Positions 24,071-35,945 of a stretch of 64,000 nt of DNA are shown in pieces. The DNA lies in NCBI GenBank assembly GCA_017311315.1, contig CM029622.1:17504102-17568101 (forward strand), read 5' to 3'. Each line of letters opens with the position of its first letter. Position 1 is the first letter of the stretch. The translations under genes were made by a program, and so were the position numbers. The stretch is from Dendrocalamus latiflorus (taxonomy: Eukaryota > Streptophyta > Magnoliopsida > Poales > Poaceae). The notes beneath the pieces are model-generated. The model was not told the origin of the DNA and did not search any database. It saw only the letters and a program-made list of their open reading frames with translations.

Positions 24071-26996
24071 ATGGCGGACGCCAGGGAGACCACCGCCACC
24101 AACAACAACGACGGCGGTAGCAGCGTCAGAGCGGCGCCACCGCCGGCGGCGAGGGGGAGCGCGACCATATTCGTCACCATCGTCCTCCTCGTGGTGCTCG
24201 TGGCCTCCGTCGCGTCGTTCCTGATGTCGCCACCGGCGGCGTCGTCGCCGGATGGCAAGCTGCTGATGGAGGGAGCGGGTGGGGAGGGAGGGCGCGCCGG
24301 CGCCGAGCCGGTGGAGCAGGCGGTCGGCGACGGCGGCATCCCCGGGTTCAACAGCCGGCTGGACGCGTTCCGTGCGTGGGCGAAGCTGACCTGGATGAAG
24401 CTCCGGCGGTCGCATTCCGACGAGCCTCGGTACGTATGTTCAATGTCGTTCTTTCCAAACGTTCAATTACTTCTTTGTAGCTTTAGCTATGCAGCTATTG
24501 TGAAAGTTATTGCTCTGGTACTTCTTTATACGCTACTATAGAAAGTTTTATGGTAGATAGTTCAAAAACCGTCGTCATAAACTGTTTTTGGGCTCTTTGA
24601 ATTTTTATATTTATGATAATATGTGGTTATTATATACGGCTCTCAAATCGTCTGTGTTAATTATAACACAGATAGATTTTTTAAAAAAAACTATTTGTGA
24701 TATATCAAGTATCACAGACGGTTCTTTAATATAGCCATTTGTGATATATCAAGTATCACAAACGGCTAATATTAAAAATTGTCTGTGATAAAAAAATTGT
24801 CTGTGTTGTAATTATCACAGACGGTTTGAGAGCATCTATAATAACCACATATTATCACAGATATATAAATTCAGATGGTTTAAAAACCATCTATGACAAC
24901 GGTTCTGAACTGTCTGTAATATCAAAAACCGTCTGTGATATGTCATATATCACAGATAGTTCTCGAACATAGCTGTTTGTGATATATTAAATATCACAAA
25001 TGATTTTTAAGCTATTTAAATACCTATATTATTTTCTATTTTTCAGCTAGTCATGCCTTTTGAAAATAAGCAAACAGATTACATATATAGCACATGATAA
25101 TCATTACAGAGATCTCAACTAAATGATATACATTTGAATGAATTATTTGATTAAGCACAATTGAGTGAATACAATTATATCAAATATTTCAACATCTAAT
25201 CATCACCGGGTAGAACTCTCTAGTCTTGTTTATGACCTCCGCTATCAAGAATTGGGGGGAGTTTCTCGAATTTCGACGAGTTTGTAAAGATTGATTGCAC
25301 TTTTGTCAAATTCCACGCGTTGTCACTAAAAGTAGTGTTAAGTCATTAGCATATATATATATATATATATATATGATCATAAAATAATTATTGGTAGGTT
25401 GGCAAACATCTAGATCATTCGTCTTAACGTCCATGATTGTCTCCATATGGTGGCAAACATAGAAGCCACATACGTTGCCCTGTAGCTGCTGGTGGCACTG
25501 CAAAAATAGAATTACATATATAGGTATTGTCAGTTCTATAGTCATTATAACGAGGATTGTTGTGTTGTAGCGGTACAGGAAATCGCATCATGTGTCGCAG
25601 TGTGGCGTGGATTCCTTGTGTCTCCCTCCTTGGGCAACGTAAGCGCTGAACGACCTACGTGATTCCAAAAAGTTAGTCTCAGCTATTACAAACGAAGGGA
25701 AGACTACAATAGAATTATGTATGGAGAAAATAAGTTTACCTGTCAATTGTTTGTTGCACACGGGTAAAGTCGTGGTTGCTCCTAAATAGATAATCAAGTT
25801 GTATTATCTTGCTCCACTTTAGTACAATCACAATTAGAATCAGTGTCAAATTGGATTATTAATGCTACTATATCTAATTAACCAGGCTAATCACTTACAC
25901 ACATAATTGTCATTTACCTAATAATAGATTGTCCATACCTAAATTAAATAGCTAGGCACGTATTCATAAAGCAATATGCATGTATGTGTGTGTGTGTATC
26001 AACAAGAATATATTGAAGTAAATTAGGAATACTAACCCATTCTTAAATTAGAGCAAACTACCATCTCTCTAAATCTAGCTATCATCTTTCTCTATTATAA
26101 GACATATAAGTTATTAGAAGTAAATACTAACCTCTAATCACCAAGAACAGATCGATCTACAAGCGGCATGTTTTCACCAAACTTTCCAAAGCCGGTCGCT
26201 TCCTTCAATGCAGTGCAATGAAGACAGATCCGTTGAGACCACGCTGGCTATTTAATAACGTGGCATATCCCAGAAGGTTCAACCACAAATCATTTATGAT
26301 ATGAAACGATCATAGACGGTTTATATTAACAACCATCTGTGAACTTTCATAGACGGTTGTTAATACGACGTTCACAGATGGTTATTAATATAAACCGTCG
26401 GTGATGTCTGCCATTATCACAGATGGTTTGTATCAATAACTGTCTGTAATGATACAAATCGTCTATGAATTATCATAGACGGTTATTGAAACAAACCGTT
26501 TGTGATATTTTGCGTTATCACAGACAATTCGTATTAATAACCGTCTGTAAAAATATCACAGATGGTAATTCGTATGAATCGTCTGTTATAGTTACGTATC
26601 ACGGACGATACACGGTCACACTTGTAAAATCGTCTATGATAATTATAGCACAGACAGTTTTTTATGGAATGTCTGTGATGTAGCCATCCAGCATAGTTTT
26701 TTTTATAGTAGTGGTAGATTTAGCTATGTAGCTATTGTGAAAGATGTTGCTCTGGGACAAGCATTTCTATTCTGACGCTCGATCGTCATGCCTGCATGTT
26801 AATTATTGCGCCAAGGTATGATGACACTGTTGGGTCGGCGACGGAGGCTGCCAAGAAGAGCCTCGAGATGGGCAAAGAGACGGTGGAGCAGGCGGCGGCG
26901 ACCGCGACGAGAGCGGCGGGGGGTGCCGTGGGGAAGGTCAAGGCCAAGGTGAAGGGTGATACCGCGCCGACATCCTCCTCCGATGCAGAGCTCTGA
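24071..26996 (+). CDS. Small single-pass membrane protein, two exons
   Basis: Exons 24071-24429 and 26816-26996 join in frame (Arg codon split 2+1) to give 179 aa. Residues about 31-52 (ATIFVTIVLLVVLVASVASF) are one hydrophobic membrane span after a Thr/Asn/Gly-rich N-terminus. The region after it is Gly/Glu-rich, then a conserved-looking basic segment (AFRAWAKLTWMKLRR). The C-terminal exon (TEAAKKSLEMGKETVEQAAA) has the Ala/Lys/Glu amphipathic repeats of LEA-like proteins. I do not know its function. The ATG is the one after a Pro-rich upstream frame and has good context. The 2386-bp intron carries a deleted CACTA element, so correct removal of it is needed for expression. An open frame extends 5' to 23849 but is probably leader. 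Confidence 0.72.
24477..24521 (+). repeat. Left copy of a 45-bp repeat flanking the intronic CACTA element
   Basis: A 45-bp stretch containing TTTAGCTATG and AGCTATTGTGAAAG recurs at 26714-26758 with about 85% identity. The two copies bracket the CACTA insertion. Confidence 0.8.
24531..26713 (-). mobile_element. Non-autonomous CACTA element in an intron
   Basis: The left end CGCTACTATAGAAAG and the right end (read inward) CACTACTATAAAA are CACTA-type termini. Inside each end are arrays of the inverted motif ATCACAGACGG / CCGTCTGTGAT in variant forms (about 24560-25020 and 26280-26690), the same motif as in the 11-kb element at 42556. The middle keeps only remnants of the C48-peptidase exons, and the transposase is gone. 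It is a deletion derivative that would need transposase from a relative. Confidence 0.85.
25208..25797 (-). pseudogene. C48 peptidase exons, remnant in the small CACTA element
   Basis: Minus-strand pieces match the last exons of the second gene of the full CACTA element: LTGKLIFSIHNSIV and AYVAQGGRHKES, then QCHQQLQGNVCGFYVC with the catalytic Cys, then an NxDLDVCQ-like end. The upstream exons carrying His and Asp are absent. Splice sites and frame are not maintained, so it is a pseudogene. Confidence 0.75.
26714..26758 (+). repeat. Right copy of the 45-bp flanking repeat
   Basis: Partner of 24477-24521. It begins directly at the last base of the CACTA element. Confidence 0.8.
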
Positions 26997-27474
26997 GCGA
27001 ACAGAACATGTTGGCAAGATCGACGTGCAACCTTCGCCGTGTGTAACCTTGTAGTCTGTACTGTACGTTCTACGTTATAATGACCCTTCGAATGTGATGT
27101 ACTCCACTGTAGCCTTATGGTCTGTAGTATGTACTGTACGTTCTACGTTGTATGTACCCTGTGAATGTGTACTCCACTGTAGTGTATAGGTATAGCTGCG
27201 TGATTGGCATGTCAGTTCTGGGTGCTAAGCAGCAGCACAAAGTAATTAGAAGGATATTGTTTCTTTGTTGAACAGGCTTAGGCCATGTTCAAAAGTACTC
27301 TTATATCTTTTGGCTCAAGCGAGTGACACTAGTATTAAGAAGCTACATCGTTTAAAGGTTTATACAGTGACTTTTACAAATAGCTTATAGAACCACCTTA
27401 AAAGCTACTTCGTTTAAAAATCAGTTTCTAAAAAGCCAAAAACAGCCTTAAGTTGTATGCCTTCGGAGCTCACA
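26997..27474 (+). other. 3' UTR of the membrane protein gene and a possible small MITE
   Basis: After the stop there is a duplicated phrase, TGTACTGTACGTTCTACGTT at about 27056 and 27130, giving a 74-bp partial tandem duplication in the 3' UTR. Between about 27280 and 27452 the ends TAGGCCATGTTCAAAAG and its loose inverse (AAAAACAGCCTTA) suggest a hAT-like MITE. That second call is weak. Confidence 0.35.
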
Positions 27475-28174
27475 GCAGGAGAAACATGGTACTAGTACCT
27501 GTTCCGAAAACACCTAAACTCTGGCAATAAATTAAACCAAAAGCTTGCCGTGTGAAGGCAAAGCAGGAAACGTTGGGAACAAGTGCGATCAAAACGTGCT
27601 CAAGCACCTTCAGCCTTAGCTCTGAAATCTGAGCAAAACGAACTGCGGCCGAACGGATGGAGATCCTGAAGATACAGAAGCCAACATTCAGAGGTAACCA
27701 AAGGCGCAAGCCCTCCCATGTCGTCCGAACACAGCCAACGAATGGGCTGTGCAAAGCAATCCATCCACCCAGCACAACCAACAGAGCAATCGTGATCAAA
27801 ATCCAGACAAAGTAAACGCGAACCGATTCGATGGCAGCGAGCGGTTATGGGGTAATATGGTTTTCCAGCACCGTATTTCTCCCCCCGAATCAAGGAGGCA
27901 GCAAAGCACGACGACCGCTGCTATAGTACTACACCTGCAGCTTGTCCCAACTCCACAAACGCTTACCAGGTTCCAACAACAAAACCACACCACCACCACC
28001 ACCACTCACGGGCTCACCACAACCGGAGGCAAAAGAAGAAATGTATCTGCCGCCTCACCTGACAAAGAGCGAGCATCTTACGGTCTTCTGTCGCCGTATG
28101 GTGGTGCTAGTATTACCGAGCCTACGGATGCACTAGGCACGCCGACCCGAGCAGAGCATCGTCGTCTCGTTCGA

Positions 28175-31100
28175 TCACTCGGGGCAGATGCTCTCGAACA
28201 CGGGCAGCCTGCGCCGGCGGCCGGGGCCGTAGAGGATCTGGCTGATGAAGGCGTCCTCCTCCTCGGTCGGCGGCCACGCGAACGTCGCCCGCGGCAGCGC
28301 AGGCTGATCTGATGGCGCTGGTGAGGAAACGGGCGCTCTCGCCAGGGTGACGGCGGCGGCTCTCGGCGGCGTGAAGTAGGGAGGGGCCGGTGGCCTGATA
28401 GGGATGGCTGCGGCTCCTGCCAGCGATGGCGGGAGGAGGGGGTAGGCTCTGGGGCCCCCCTGCTTGTTGTAGCCAGCACCCTGCACTGATAGCCCGCCCT
28501 GCAGTTCCACCTGCATGACAGGAAACATGACAGAGATTTGTTAAGTGTGTTGTTATCTATCCCATCGTGTATGGCATAATGACAATGTGAAAAATTGATC
28601 AGAACAATCAGAAATTGAGTGAAAGATCGTTTGCTTGAGAAGATTAAAAGGGAATTTTACACAACGATTTTGTTGTTTGTATGATACAGCAAGTGAAAAA
28701 CAGATCACTGAGAAGTTACTGACGCAGAAGTAATAGAAAAGGTATCGTCAAATTCTTGTGCTGTCCTAGGCCTAGGCTGCCACTTCGTTAGTTTTCCAAA
28801 GCGCCCTCATTTGCAGGTCCATATAGAATCATCACCAGAGCAACACCACCAGTATCGTATAATCCGGCAAACCAAAATTTCTTTTCCATTTGGGTTAGCA
28901 AGAAAGATAAGGAGTAAGGTCATAATGAACAGTTATAAACTGAAGACAGATGGCTGAACTAGAGAAGTAAGTCTAATTCCATGTCTTATGAAATAGTCTA
29001 GCTTCATAGATCCATGCATATGCCAGAGTATCAGAATTGTTCAGTTCAGTCGTTGTTATTTTTCTATCTATATTGTAATACTTCCAGTTTGTATAGACAG
29101 TTCAAATGCATTACTAATAACAGAAGCTGCAAATAACCGTTATACCAAAGCGCATAGAGTTTGCAGCAAAGTCCAGGCAAAAATCAATCAATTTACATGT
29201 TTATGTATTTTACATTTTTGTATCAGAACACGTATTTAAAATAAGGCATTCAGTCTAACAATACAATGGCACATTAAGGTATGCAAAGAGCAGATACTGG
29301 TCAAAGGCATCGCTGCTAAGAAGAAACATCATCTCTCTCAGTAACCCAGGCCTGTTTTTTTGTCCCTAGTTGATTGTAGTGTTGGTTGATTGGACGGCCC
29401 TAATGGCACACACCTCATGAATTACTTGGACTGACCAATTCCTAAACCTAATAAAAATGGGGAACACACACAAGCAAGTATTAAGCGAACTAATAAAAAC
29501 GGGGAACACACACAAATTAGTTTTAAGCTTGAAATCCTTGAAGAAGATAGCTCCTAGTGCAATCAGGCAATAGACACCAAACTAACCATTATACTGTAAC
29601 CAACACTTTTACACAATTTAATGATGCTCATCAGCCAATATAACAATTAGACAATAAACATTGAAACCAAACATCTATTCCTGTAATAGAACATCGCTCT
29701 TCGTTCACTCTTTTTCTCAATATTCTGAAATAAACCATTTGATGTCGGAATGGTTCAATTTGAAGTGGCATGCATAAAGTCCTGCTTAATGTATTTTTAA
29801 TATATGAGTAAGGTTACCGGTTGCTGTCGTTTTTAGAAATAGTGCCTGGTAACAATTCCCTATAGTTTACTTCAGAAAGGATCGTGCTATATGCATTGTC
29901 AGGATTTTGTAAATTGGCTTCATGCGAAGTTGGGTTAACACCAAAGCCAAAAAACAAAAGATAAATGATCCCAAACAAGAACTTAAATTTTTATTACTAT
30001 TTATTGAACAATGGAGGAATCTTCTGAAAGAAATCTACAAGAAACTGTGTTTGATCTTGAAATTTCGAATTACTCAGAGAGAGAGAGTGAGAGTACGGCA
30101 CAAAAATATCTTCAGATAAGTTCAGAAATGCCGAAATAACTTGTAAATCCAGGGTTAAACAATGAACATCTACTTTTAAATCAGGCAGGAGATCATTTAG
30201 TATCTGATCTAAAATCCTGATGAATTAAAGCTAATGCTGCAAGCAATATTTACCTCGGAAAATCTTGAATTCATGGCTCGCACCACACGAGACTCCTCCC
30301 TCCCATGGGCAAACTGCAGAATCAAGGGCAAAAGGGAAACGACTCGTCAGTTTATGCAGATCCGTGGGCAGCCCCATTCTAGCCCCCCTCAACAATTCTA
30401 CTTCCCGCGATTGGTTCCTTCATAAGCATGATTTAATATTACTAATTCCAGAGTCCGAATTTGACAAGGGTGAGAAAACTTCCCCTCCATTTAAGCTGTC
30501 CACAAGTTTCGTCCTCCTTTTTTCTAAACAGAAAACTCTCCCCTTCTTTTACGCTTCCTGATTGATAAATACGGGGAGCTTGTCTACCCACCATTGATAG
30601 GGCATAGTACAAAATAGCATCGCAGACAGTGGTAAGTGGTAACTACATTGAAATACAAAAACTCACTGCCGCCCTTCCTTGTAAGAAAAATCGCCAGAAA
30701 CTACATAACATGCTTCCTAGTTAGGAAAACATGCAAGCTTATAGACTGTATTTCTGAGTCGGTGTCTTGATGAACTCATAGAAGGCCTTAAGCTACAAGA
30801 AAGTTGTTTAAACCACCCGAATGCATATAGAAGGTAACTAACTATATAACAATAGAATTGGCTTTCTTTTCCTACTTGTACAAGTTGAAATCACCAAACT
30901 TATACTCCACTTTTTTTTTTCCTTTTCGTATTTGTAGCTTCAGGACAAAAGCATCGAATAAAATTCGCGAATACACACAACATGAATTTAAATTTTTACA
31001 GCTAAGAAAACTATGAACTTACTATCTGGTGAACAATCGCCATTAGCTAATATAGTCACGATTTTACTTCGTTTTTCAAATTCATCAACTTCTATCATGA

Positions 31101-31738
31101 AACCATAGCATTAACCGATGGTATCCTACTATCCCACGGCAACACATCACGAACTCTGGTGTCAAAAAATACATCACGATCTCTTCCCAGCACAAGCCAA
31201 TGACAAACGTGGGTCCCACACAAGCCAATGACAACGTGAGAAGTGAATCAATTACCTGGCGATTGGGGCCGTAGCGACCGCTGCCGCCGGAATCGGGGGA
31301 GCCGGTGGAGACGAAGCCGAGGTCGGTGAAGGAGGTGGGTAGCCAGGGAGTGGAGGCGGAGCCGTCGGCCACGAGCACGCCATCCATGATGAGCACCTCG
31401 TCTTCCGTCGTCTGCGACATTGGGGAGTTGAGGAAGAGGAGGCTTCCCATCTTCGGCGTTGGGGAGGCCTCGGGGTAGACGCGGTGGCGGTTGTAGCGGG
31501 GGTGCGATTCGTGGAGCCCGAGATCCAACCCACCGGACGACGACGACCCGGAGCACCCGCCGTCGCCACCACCACCTACAGCGTTGAACGCCGACATGAG
31601 GCGGGTGCCTGTCGACAGGGTCGACATGCGGCGGTGGCGCCTCGCCGACGTGTCCACCGACCGACCTCCACTTCCGCCACTGCCTCTGCCACCGCTACTG
31701 CCGCTGCCCGGGGTCGCGCCGAGGTGGCGCGGGTCCAT
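28175..31738 (-). CDS. Ser/Gly-rich protein of unknown function, two coding exons
   Basis: Minus-strand exons 31738-31256 and 28510-28175 join phase 0 to phase 0 with GT/AG ends (intron 2.75 kb), giving 272 aa. The N-terminus is Gly/Ser and Arg-rich (MDPRHLGATPG...). A central segment reads MGSLLFLNSPMSQTTEDEVLIMDGVL as two short blocks, then SFTDLGFVSTGSPDSG, a possible phosphorylated Ser cluster. The second exon is Pro/Ala-rich and ends in a conserved-looking tail, EEEDAFISQILYGPGRRRRL followed by PVFESICPE. I do not recognise the family and assign no function. No membrane span or signal peptide is visible. Both exons have the third-position GC bias of rice genes. An upstream 5' UTR intron is likely. 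The gene is convergent with the membrane protein gene at 24071. Confidence 0.72.
28511..31255 (-). other. Large intron of the 272-aa protein gene
   Basis: Ordinary AT-rich plant intron sequence. The only structure noticed is the 42-bp duplication at 29448-29531. No nested gene or transposon end was recognised. Confidence 0.5.
29448..29531. repeat. 42-bp tandem duplication
   Basis: Two adjacent copies of a unit starting CTAATAAAAA and containing GGGGAACACACACAA, differing at a few bases. It lies inside the intron. Confidence 0.8.
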
Positions 31739-32445
31739 CGCTGCACCTGAGGAAGCGGATTAGTGCTGCAGTTTAGTAAATTCGTAAGCGACGAGGGTAC
31801 GAGGGAAAATTTTGAAAACTTTTGAACCCAAAATTGGAGAAATGCCATATCAAATTGCGTACTAAAATATCGCACAACTACACGCGGAAACTGCAGAGCT
31901 CGGAATTTGAACCGGATCGTGCAAGCGAAAAATGGCCGCGGAATTCGAATACGATTCCATAAACGTAGAACATACACTACTCCGATTACACAGAAACATT
32001 GCATGGAATCGCAAATTTGGGGGAAATTGAAGCCATCAAAATGACGAGCAGAACCGCACGAACCACCAAAAAACCACGACGAACCAGCGAAATTGCAGAA
32101 ACCGATCGATTCCAAATCCAAATGTGTACGTACAAACAAGATAAAAAGAGATTGAATCGATAGGAAACTGGATACGCTCAAAACCCCCACCCAAAAAGTA
32201 CGAGGAAACACAGGCATCCGAATCGGGAGGCTCGAGAGGTGGAGGTGGGGGAGGATCGAGAGGAGCGCCTACCCCTAGAACAGCCGGCAAAGCTTCCAGA
32301 AGGTTCGAGAAGCCCCTTCGCAGCTCGCTCTCCCCCTTGGTGCGGTTGGGTTTTGGCCAAGGAGCGGGAAGAGAAGAGAAGAGGTCACACGAAGGGAAGA
32401 AACGGAGGTGCGAGAGGAGCCACTTAAGTACGCGCGGCGCGTTGC
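31739..32445 (-). promoter_or_regulatory. 5' leader, 5' UTR intron and promoter of the 272-aa protein gene
   Basis: A minus-strand acceptor (CCTCAG) lies just upstream of the ATG at about 31750, and a donor (GTAGGC) at about 32272. So a non-coding first exon of roughly 32272-32440 and a 520-bp 5' UTR intron are likely. The first exon is GC-rich with CTCTTCTCTTCC-type pyrimidine blocks. No clear TATA box. Confidence 0.5.
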
Positions 32446-32486
32446 TCGCTCTCGGCTGTTTGGATTTGAATTTTCACGTGCAGGCC

Positions 32487-32509
32487 GGGGGGGGGGGGGG
32501 GGGGGGGGG
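32487..32509 (+). repeat. G23 homopolymer
   Basis: Twenty-three consecutive G residues lie immediately upstream of the probable start of the minus-strand gene. This could be a true hypervariable tract able to form G-quadruplexes, or a place where the assembly length is unreliable. Confidence 0.9.
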
Positions 32510-32612
32510 ATCAAATGGTTGGGTTCCCTTCCTTGGGCCAAAACTTCATGGTTCGGTCTCCCGGTCGGCCCAAACATATATAGCTGTAGACCAGTTTTAG
32601 CTCGCTAAGTAA

Positions 32613-33049
32613 GGGCCTGTTTGGCAGAGCTTCATCATTGAAAAAATAAATTTGGAGCAGCAGATCCACCAAAAACAGCTCCACCGTGAATCTGGGATCC
32701 CACCATGGAGCTAGACAAAACTGTTTGGCTTGCACAGCAGCTCCAGATCCACGAAACTGAGTTTTTGGTGGGAATGGCCTGTTTTGCCCATGGATTTTAT
32801 GATGGTATGGGATGGGGTGTGTAACCAGTGGCAAAAGGTGGGTAATTACCACCTAACTCCACGAGTAGGTACGAAACAAGGTTTCGTGGAGCACCCCTTG
32901 AGGTGCTCCATGGATTTCATGAATCTGGAGCTAGATTCAGTATTTTGGTGGATCCAGATTTCGTGGAGCTGGAGCGTTTGGGTAAAAATTCATGGAGTGG
33001 AGCTGTTTTTGGTGGATCTGGAGTTGGTGGAGCTCTGCCAAACAGGCCC
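32613..33049. mobile_element. MITE with TIR GGGCCTGTTTGGCAGAGCT
   Basis: Perfect 19-bp terminal inverted repeats (left GGGCCTGTTTGGC.., right ..GCCAAACAGGCCC) enclose 437 bp in which the words GGAGCTG, GATCCACCAAAAAC and their complements recur, so the whole element can fold. The GGGCCTGTTTGG end is widespread in grass genomes. No exact target duplication was seen. A shorter relative is at 37797-38007. Confidence 0.75.
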
Positions 33050-33063
33050 TAACTAGTGGAAAC

Positions 33064-33360
33064 AAATAAAAGAGGACAATTTACGGAATCTAGTGGGCCT
33101 ATTGGACAGCTTGATAGCGATGGCGAGGGAGGAGCCGCGGTATGGGAGGAAGTGGGTAGCCCACAAAAGCTCTTCGTAGTTTATCATCGTAGTTATAGAT
33201 CTAGCTTTCTCTCACTAAGTAACTTTTTTCTTTGGATTTTTGTGGGAAGATGAAAGTAGAGTAGAAATTAGTAAAAGAGGACAACTTACCGTTTTGTGGT
33301 GGGCTAATTGGATAGCGTGACGATAATGGTGACAGAGGAACCGTGGCATGGGAACGAATA
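33064..33360. repeat. Diverged tandem duplication, about 200-bp period
   Basis: Segments starting AAAAGAGGACAA at about 33070 and 33273 share the continuation (GGGC..ATTGGA.AGC, GAGGA.CCG.GG.ATGGGA) with many substitutions. No gene is associated. Confidence 0.5.
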
Positions 33361-33479
33361 GATACATCATAGTTTTTCTTTTAGCTCTTACTCTAGCAGA
33401 CTAGTAGAGACTAAAATAAACTGATAAAAGGTGGTACAGGGAGTGCGGTTAGTTTGTGAAAATTATTCCTGCCACCGGC

Positions 33480-35300
33480 ACGGCGTCCTCAACGATCACC
33501 TAGAAAGAAACAACAAAGTAAGGGTGAGTCTAAGAACTCAGCAAGTACATAATAGGACGATAAATACTAACACAACATGAAAACAATTTAATCCAACCAA
33601 CATACTCTGCATACATAGCCATGCTCTTACCACCATTCTCAAGGTTCCACATTGATCGTATATACTTCACATGCATTTTCATGTTCCACATTGCCAAATC
33701 ATCAATGCAATGCAACCCTACTCTACATGCACATTTGCTCATCACATTGCAAATACTGGTATTGCCGAGTGAACACCTGTCGATGTTCACCCATAATCTT
33801 GGGCTTGCCCATATCGGCACGGGGATCTATCCACTCCCGTGGAGGCCTACCGAAGTAGGTCTTATTCAAGAGCACTCCGGATTAGTCCGCTAGCTTTACT
33901 CGTAGCTTGGGACTTCCTCACCGCCCTCACTCTTTGAATGCACATAATGCAAATGCAAATGCACATTGTCATCCATAAATAAACATCATATCATGTAATC
34001 ATCGTACTTTCACATAAACATTATCACATCATGTAAACATCGCATATTCATAAACTCCGATTTACCGCTCTACCATGCACTTGCCTATTAACCAAGCGGA
34101 GCGGAGCGGAACGACGTGCGAACGGCGTAAACTCAGGACCTCCACTGGACAAGCAATTAATCCGACTTATCACATCATAACGAAACCAGAGATTAAATAG
34201 GCGACGACGATACTACACGCATATCCCGATCCTGGCGTAAAAACACATAGGTTTCAGGGACCTGTTACGCAGGTACCAAACCCCCCCCCCCATTCTTTTT
34301 TTATCTTTTCTTTCTTTTTTTCCTCTTTTCTTCTCTTTCTTCTTTTTCTTTCTCTTTTCTTCCCTTTCTCTTTCCTTCTCTTTCTTCTTTTTCTTTCTCT
34401 TTTCTTCCCTTTCTCTTTCCTTCTCTTTCTTCTTTTTCTTTCTCTTTTCTTCCCTTTTCTTTTCTTCTCCTTCTTCTTTTTCTTACCCGGCCAGCCCCTT
34501 CTTTTTCCTTCCTCACCTGCCCCTCTCTCTCTCTCTCCTCACTTCCATCCGGCCAAACCAGCCTCATCCCCTCGCCTCCCTCTCGGTCGAGTGGCTCCAG
34601 GCGATGCGACATCGGCGCGACCAGGCTCGGCCGCGCCGGAGGCTCCTCCGCCACCCCCTCCCGCCTTCCTCTCCTCTCTCCCTCTCTCCCCACCCCTCGT
34701 GTGCGCGACTGCACCTAGGGGCTGCTCCAGCGGCGGTGCGACGGCGCGGGCGGCTCGGCTCACCGCCGCTGGCCTCCCCCTGCTCGCCCCCCTTCACTCT
34801 CCTTGGATCCGATCGGCCAAGCCCGGATCCGTTGCTTCCTGTTGCGCGCGCGGCGGTGGGGTGCTGGGCGCTGTCACCCGATCGGCACGTCCAACGGCCG
34901 CCGTCCTCGGCTCCGGCCCTGGCCCCCTGCGCCTCCGCCCTCGGTCACCTGCGCCACCACCCATCACTGTCAACTGTTGCCCCCAATAGTGCCGCCGGTC
35001 ACCGGTGCGGCACCGGCGCTCTGCGGCTCGCTTCTTCTACTCAGGATAGTGTACCCCCTTCCCCTACTTTCTACATGTTTGTGCTTGTGAGACCGTGTTG
35101 GATAAACATGGGGGATGGGCAACCTACTTGTTTTGCGGGACTAGAAACGGAAGTGATTGTGGATGATCTCCTCTTGATGCAGTCGACGGCGTCGTCTGAG
35201 CCCCGTTGGGACCTCCTCTCCACCTTGCCCTTCTCCTTCTTGCCTTCCCTCTCCCTCTGCCTTCTCTCTTTCTCTCGGCTAGGGAAGTGAAATGAGGCTG
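33480..35300. mobile_element. Second long LTR-like GC-rich segment
   Basis: Begins with a phrase (AGTAAGGGTGAGTCTAAGAACTCAGCAAG region) echoing that in the segment at 9079, passes through AT-rich sequence with many ACAT words, a polypyrimidine block, then a GC-rich part (34550-35050). No gag or pol was seen. The frames of 130-230 aa at 34590-35290 are Pro/Leu/Ser-rich in several overlapping phases and I do not accept them as genes. Boundaries are approximate. Confidence 0.3.
34318..34480. repeat. 45-bp polypyrimidine tandem repeat
   Basis: Copies of a 45-bp C/T-only unit start at 34336, 34381 and 34426, followed by a partial copy. On the other strand the run is all purine. Because 45 is a multiple of three, the minus strand stays open and encodes Lys/Glu repeats, which is an artefact of the array. 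Confidence 0.9.
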
Positions 35301-35945
35301 CTCGGCTTTTGTGGCTGTGACAGAAAAGTGGAGCAGGTAAAGTGGCTATGTGTTGTCTTGTTTACTTAAGAGGCATGGCTATCACACTCACTGTGAAATG
35401 GCGCTTTTGCCCTTCCCCTTTTTGCTTTGGCTGGTTATGGCACTATGGGCTTTTTGATCCAATGGCGGCCTTATACTATTTGGCGCTCTTCTACTGCGGT
35501 AGGTAAATTGGTAAGAGGTAAGAATAGAATTTCCTGCCGAATGACGAAAACCCAATACGTGAGACGGCGCCGGCCGCCCCTGGACGGTTTGGGAACCTCT
35601 GAGAGCGCTACTTTTATGCGGCTTTCTAGACGGTGCTGACCGTCCCTAGGTGGCATGGGAACCTCTACGAGCGTCGCTTGTTCGGCATTCTAAAAGTCGA
35701 TGGGTCTGATGGCAAAACCGCCCTTTCTTTCCTTAATTCTCTCTTTTGCAATTTAGTGGTATTACAGATCCTTCCCGAAGCCACAATGTAGCATTATATG
35801 CTGCACCTTGTTGCTTACTTCCTAGACCCAATCATCTCCTTGTTTGTCCGTTTGGCACAGCTACACCTAGTCCCAGTGGTCCATCAGTCCAATGATCCCA
35901 TAGGCCATAGCCCATACTATAGCCCACAATTGAGTTCATGACAAT
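35301..35945. other. Intergenic, nothing identified
   Basis: Short direct similarity between GACGGTTTGGGAACCTCTGAGAGCG-like phrases at about 35583 and 35640, but no gene, RNA or element that I can support. Confidence 0.35.

Noticed and set aside
27470..27893. Minus-strand frames downstream of the 272-aa protein stop
   Set aside because: They lie in the probable 3' UTR of that gene and show no similarity or splice link to it.
34301..34714. Lys/Glu-rich minus-strand frame
   Set aside because: Product of the 45-bp polypurine array and adjacent GC-rich DNA.
34591..35290. 132- and 228-aa plus-strand frames
   Set aside because: Overlapping Pro/Ser/Leu-rich frames in GC-rich sequence without domain or splice support.
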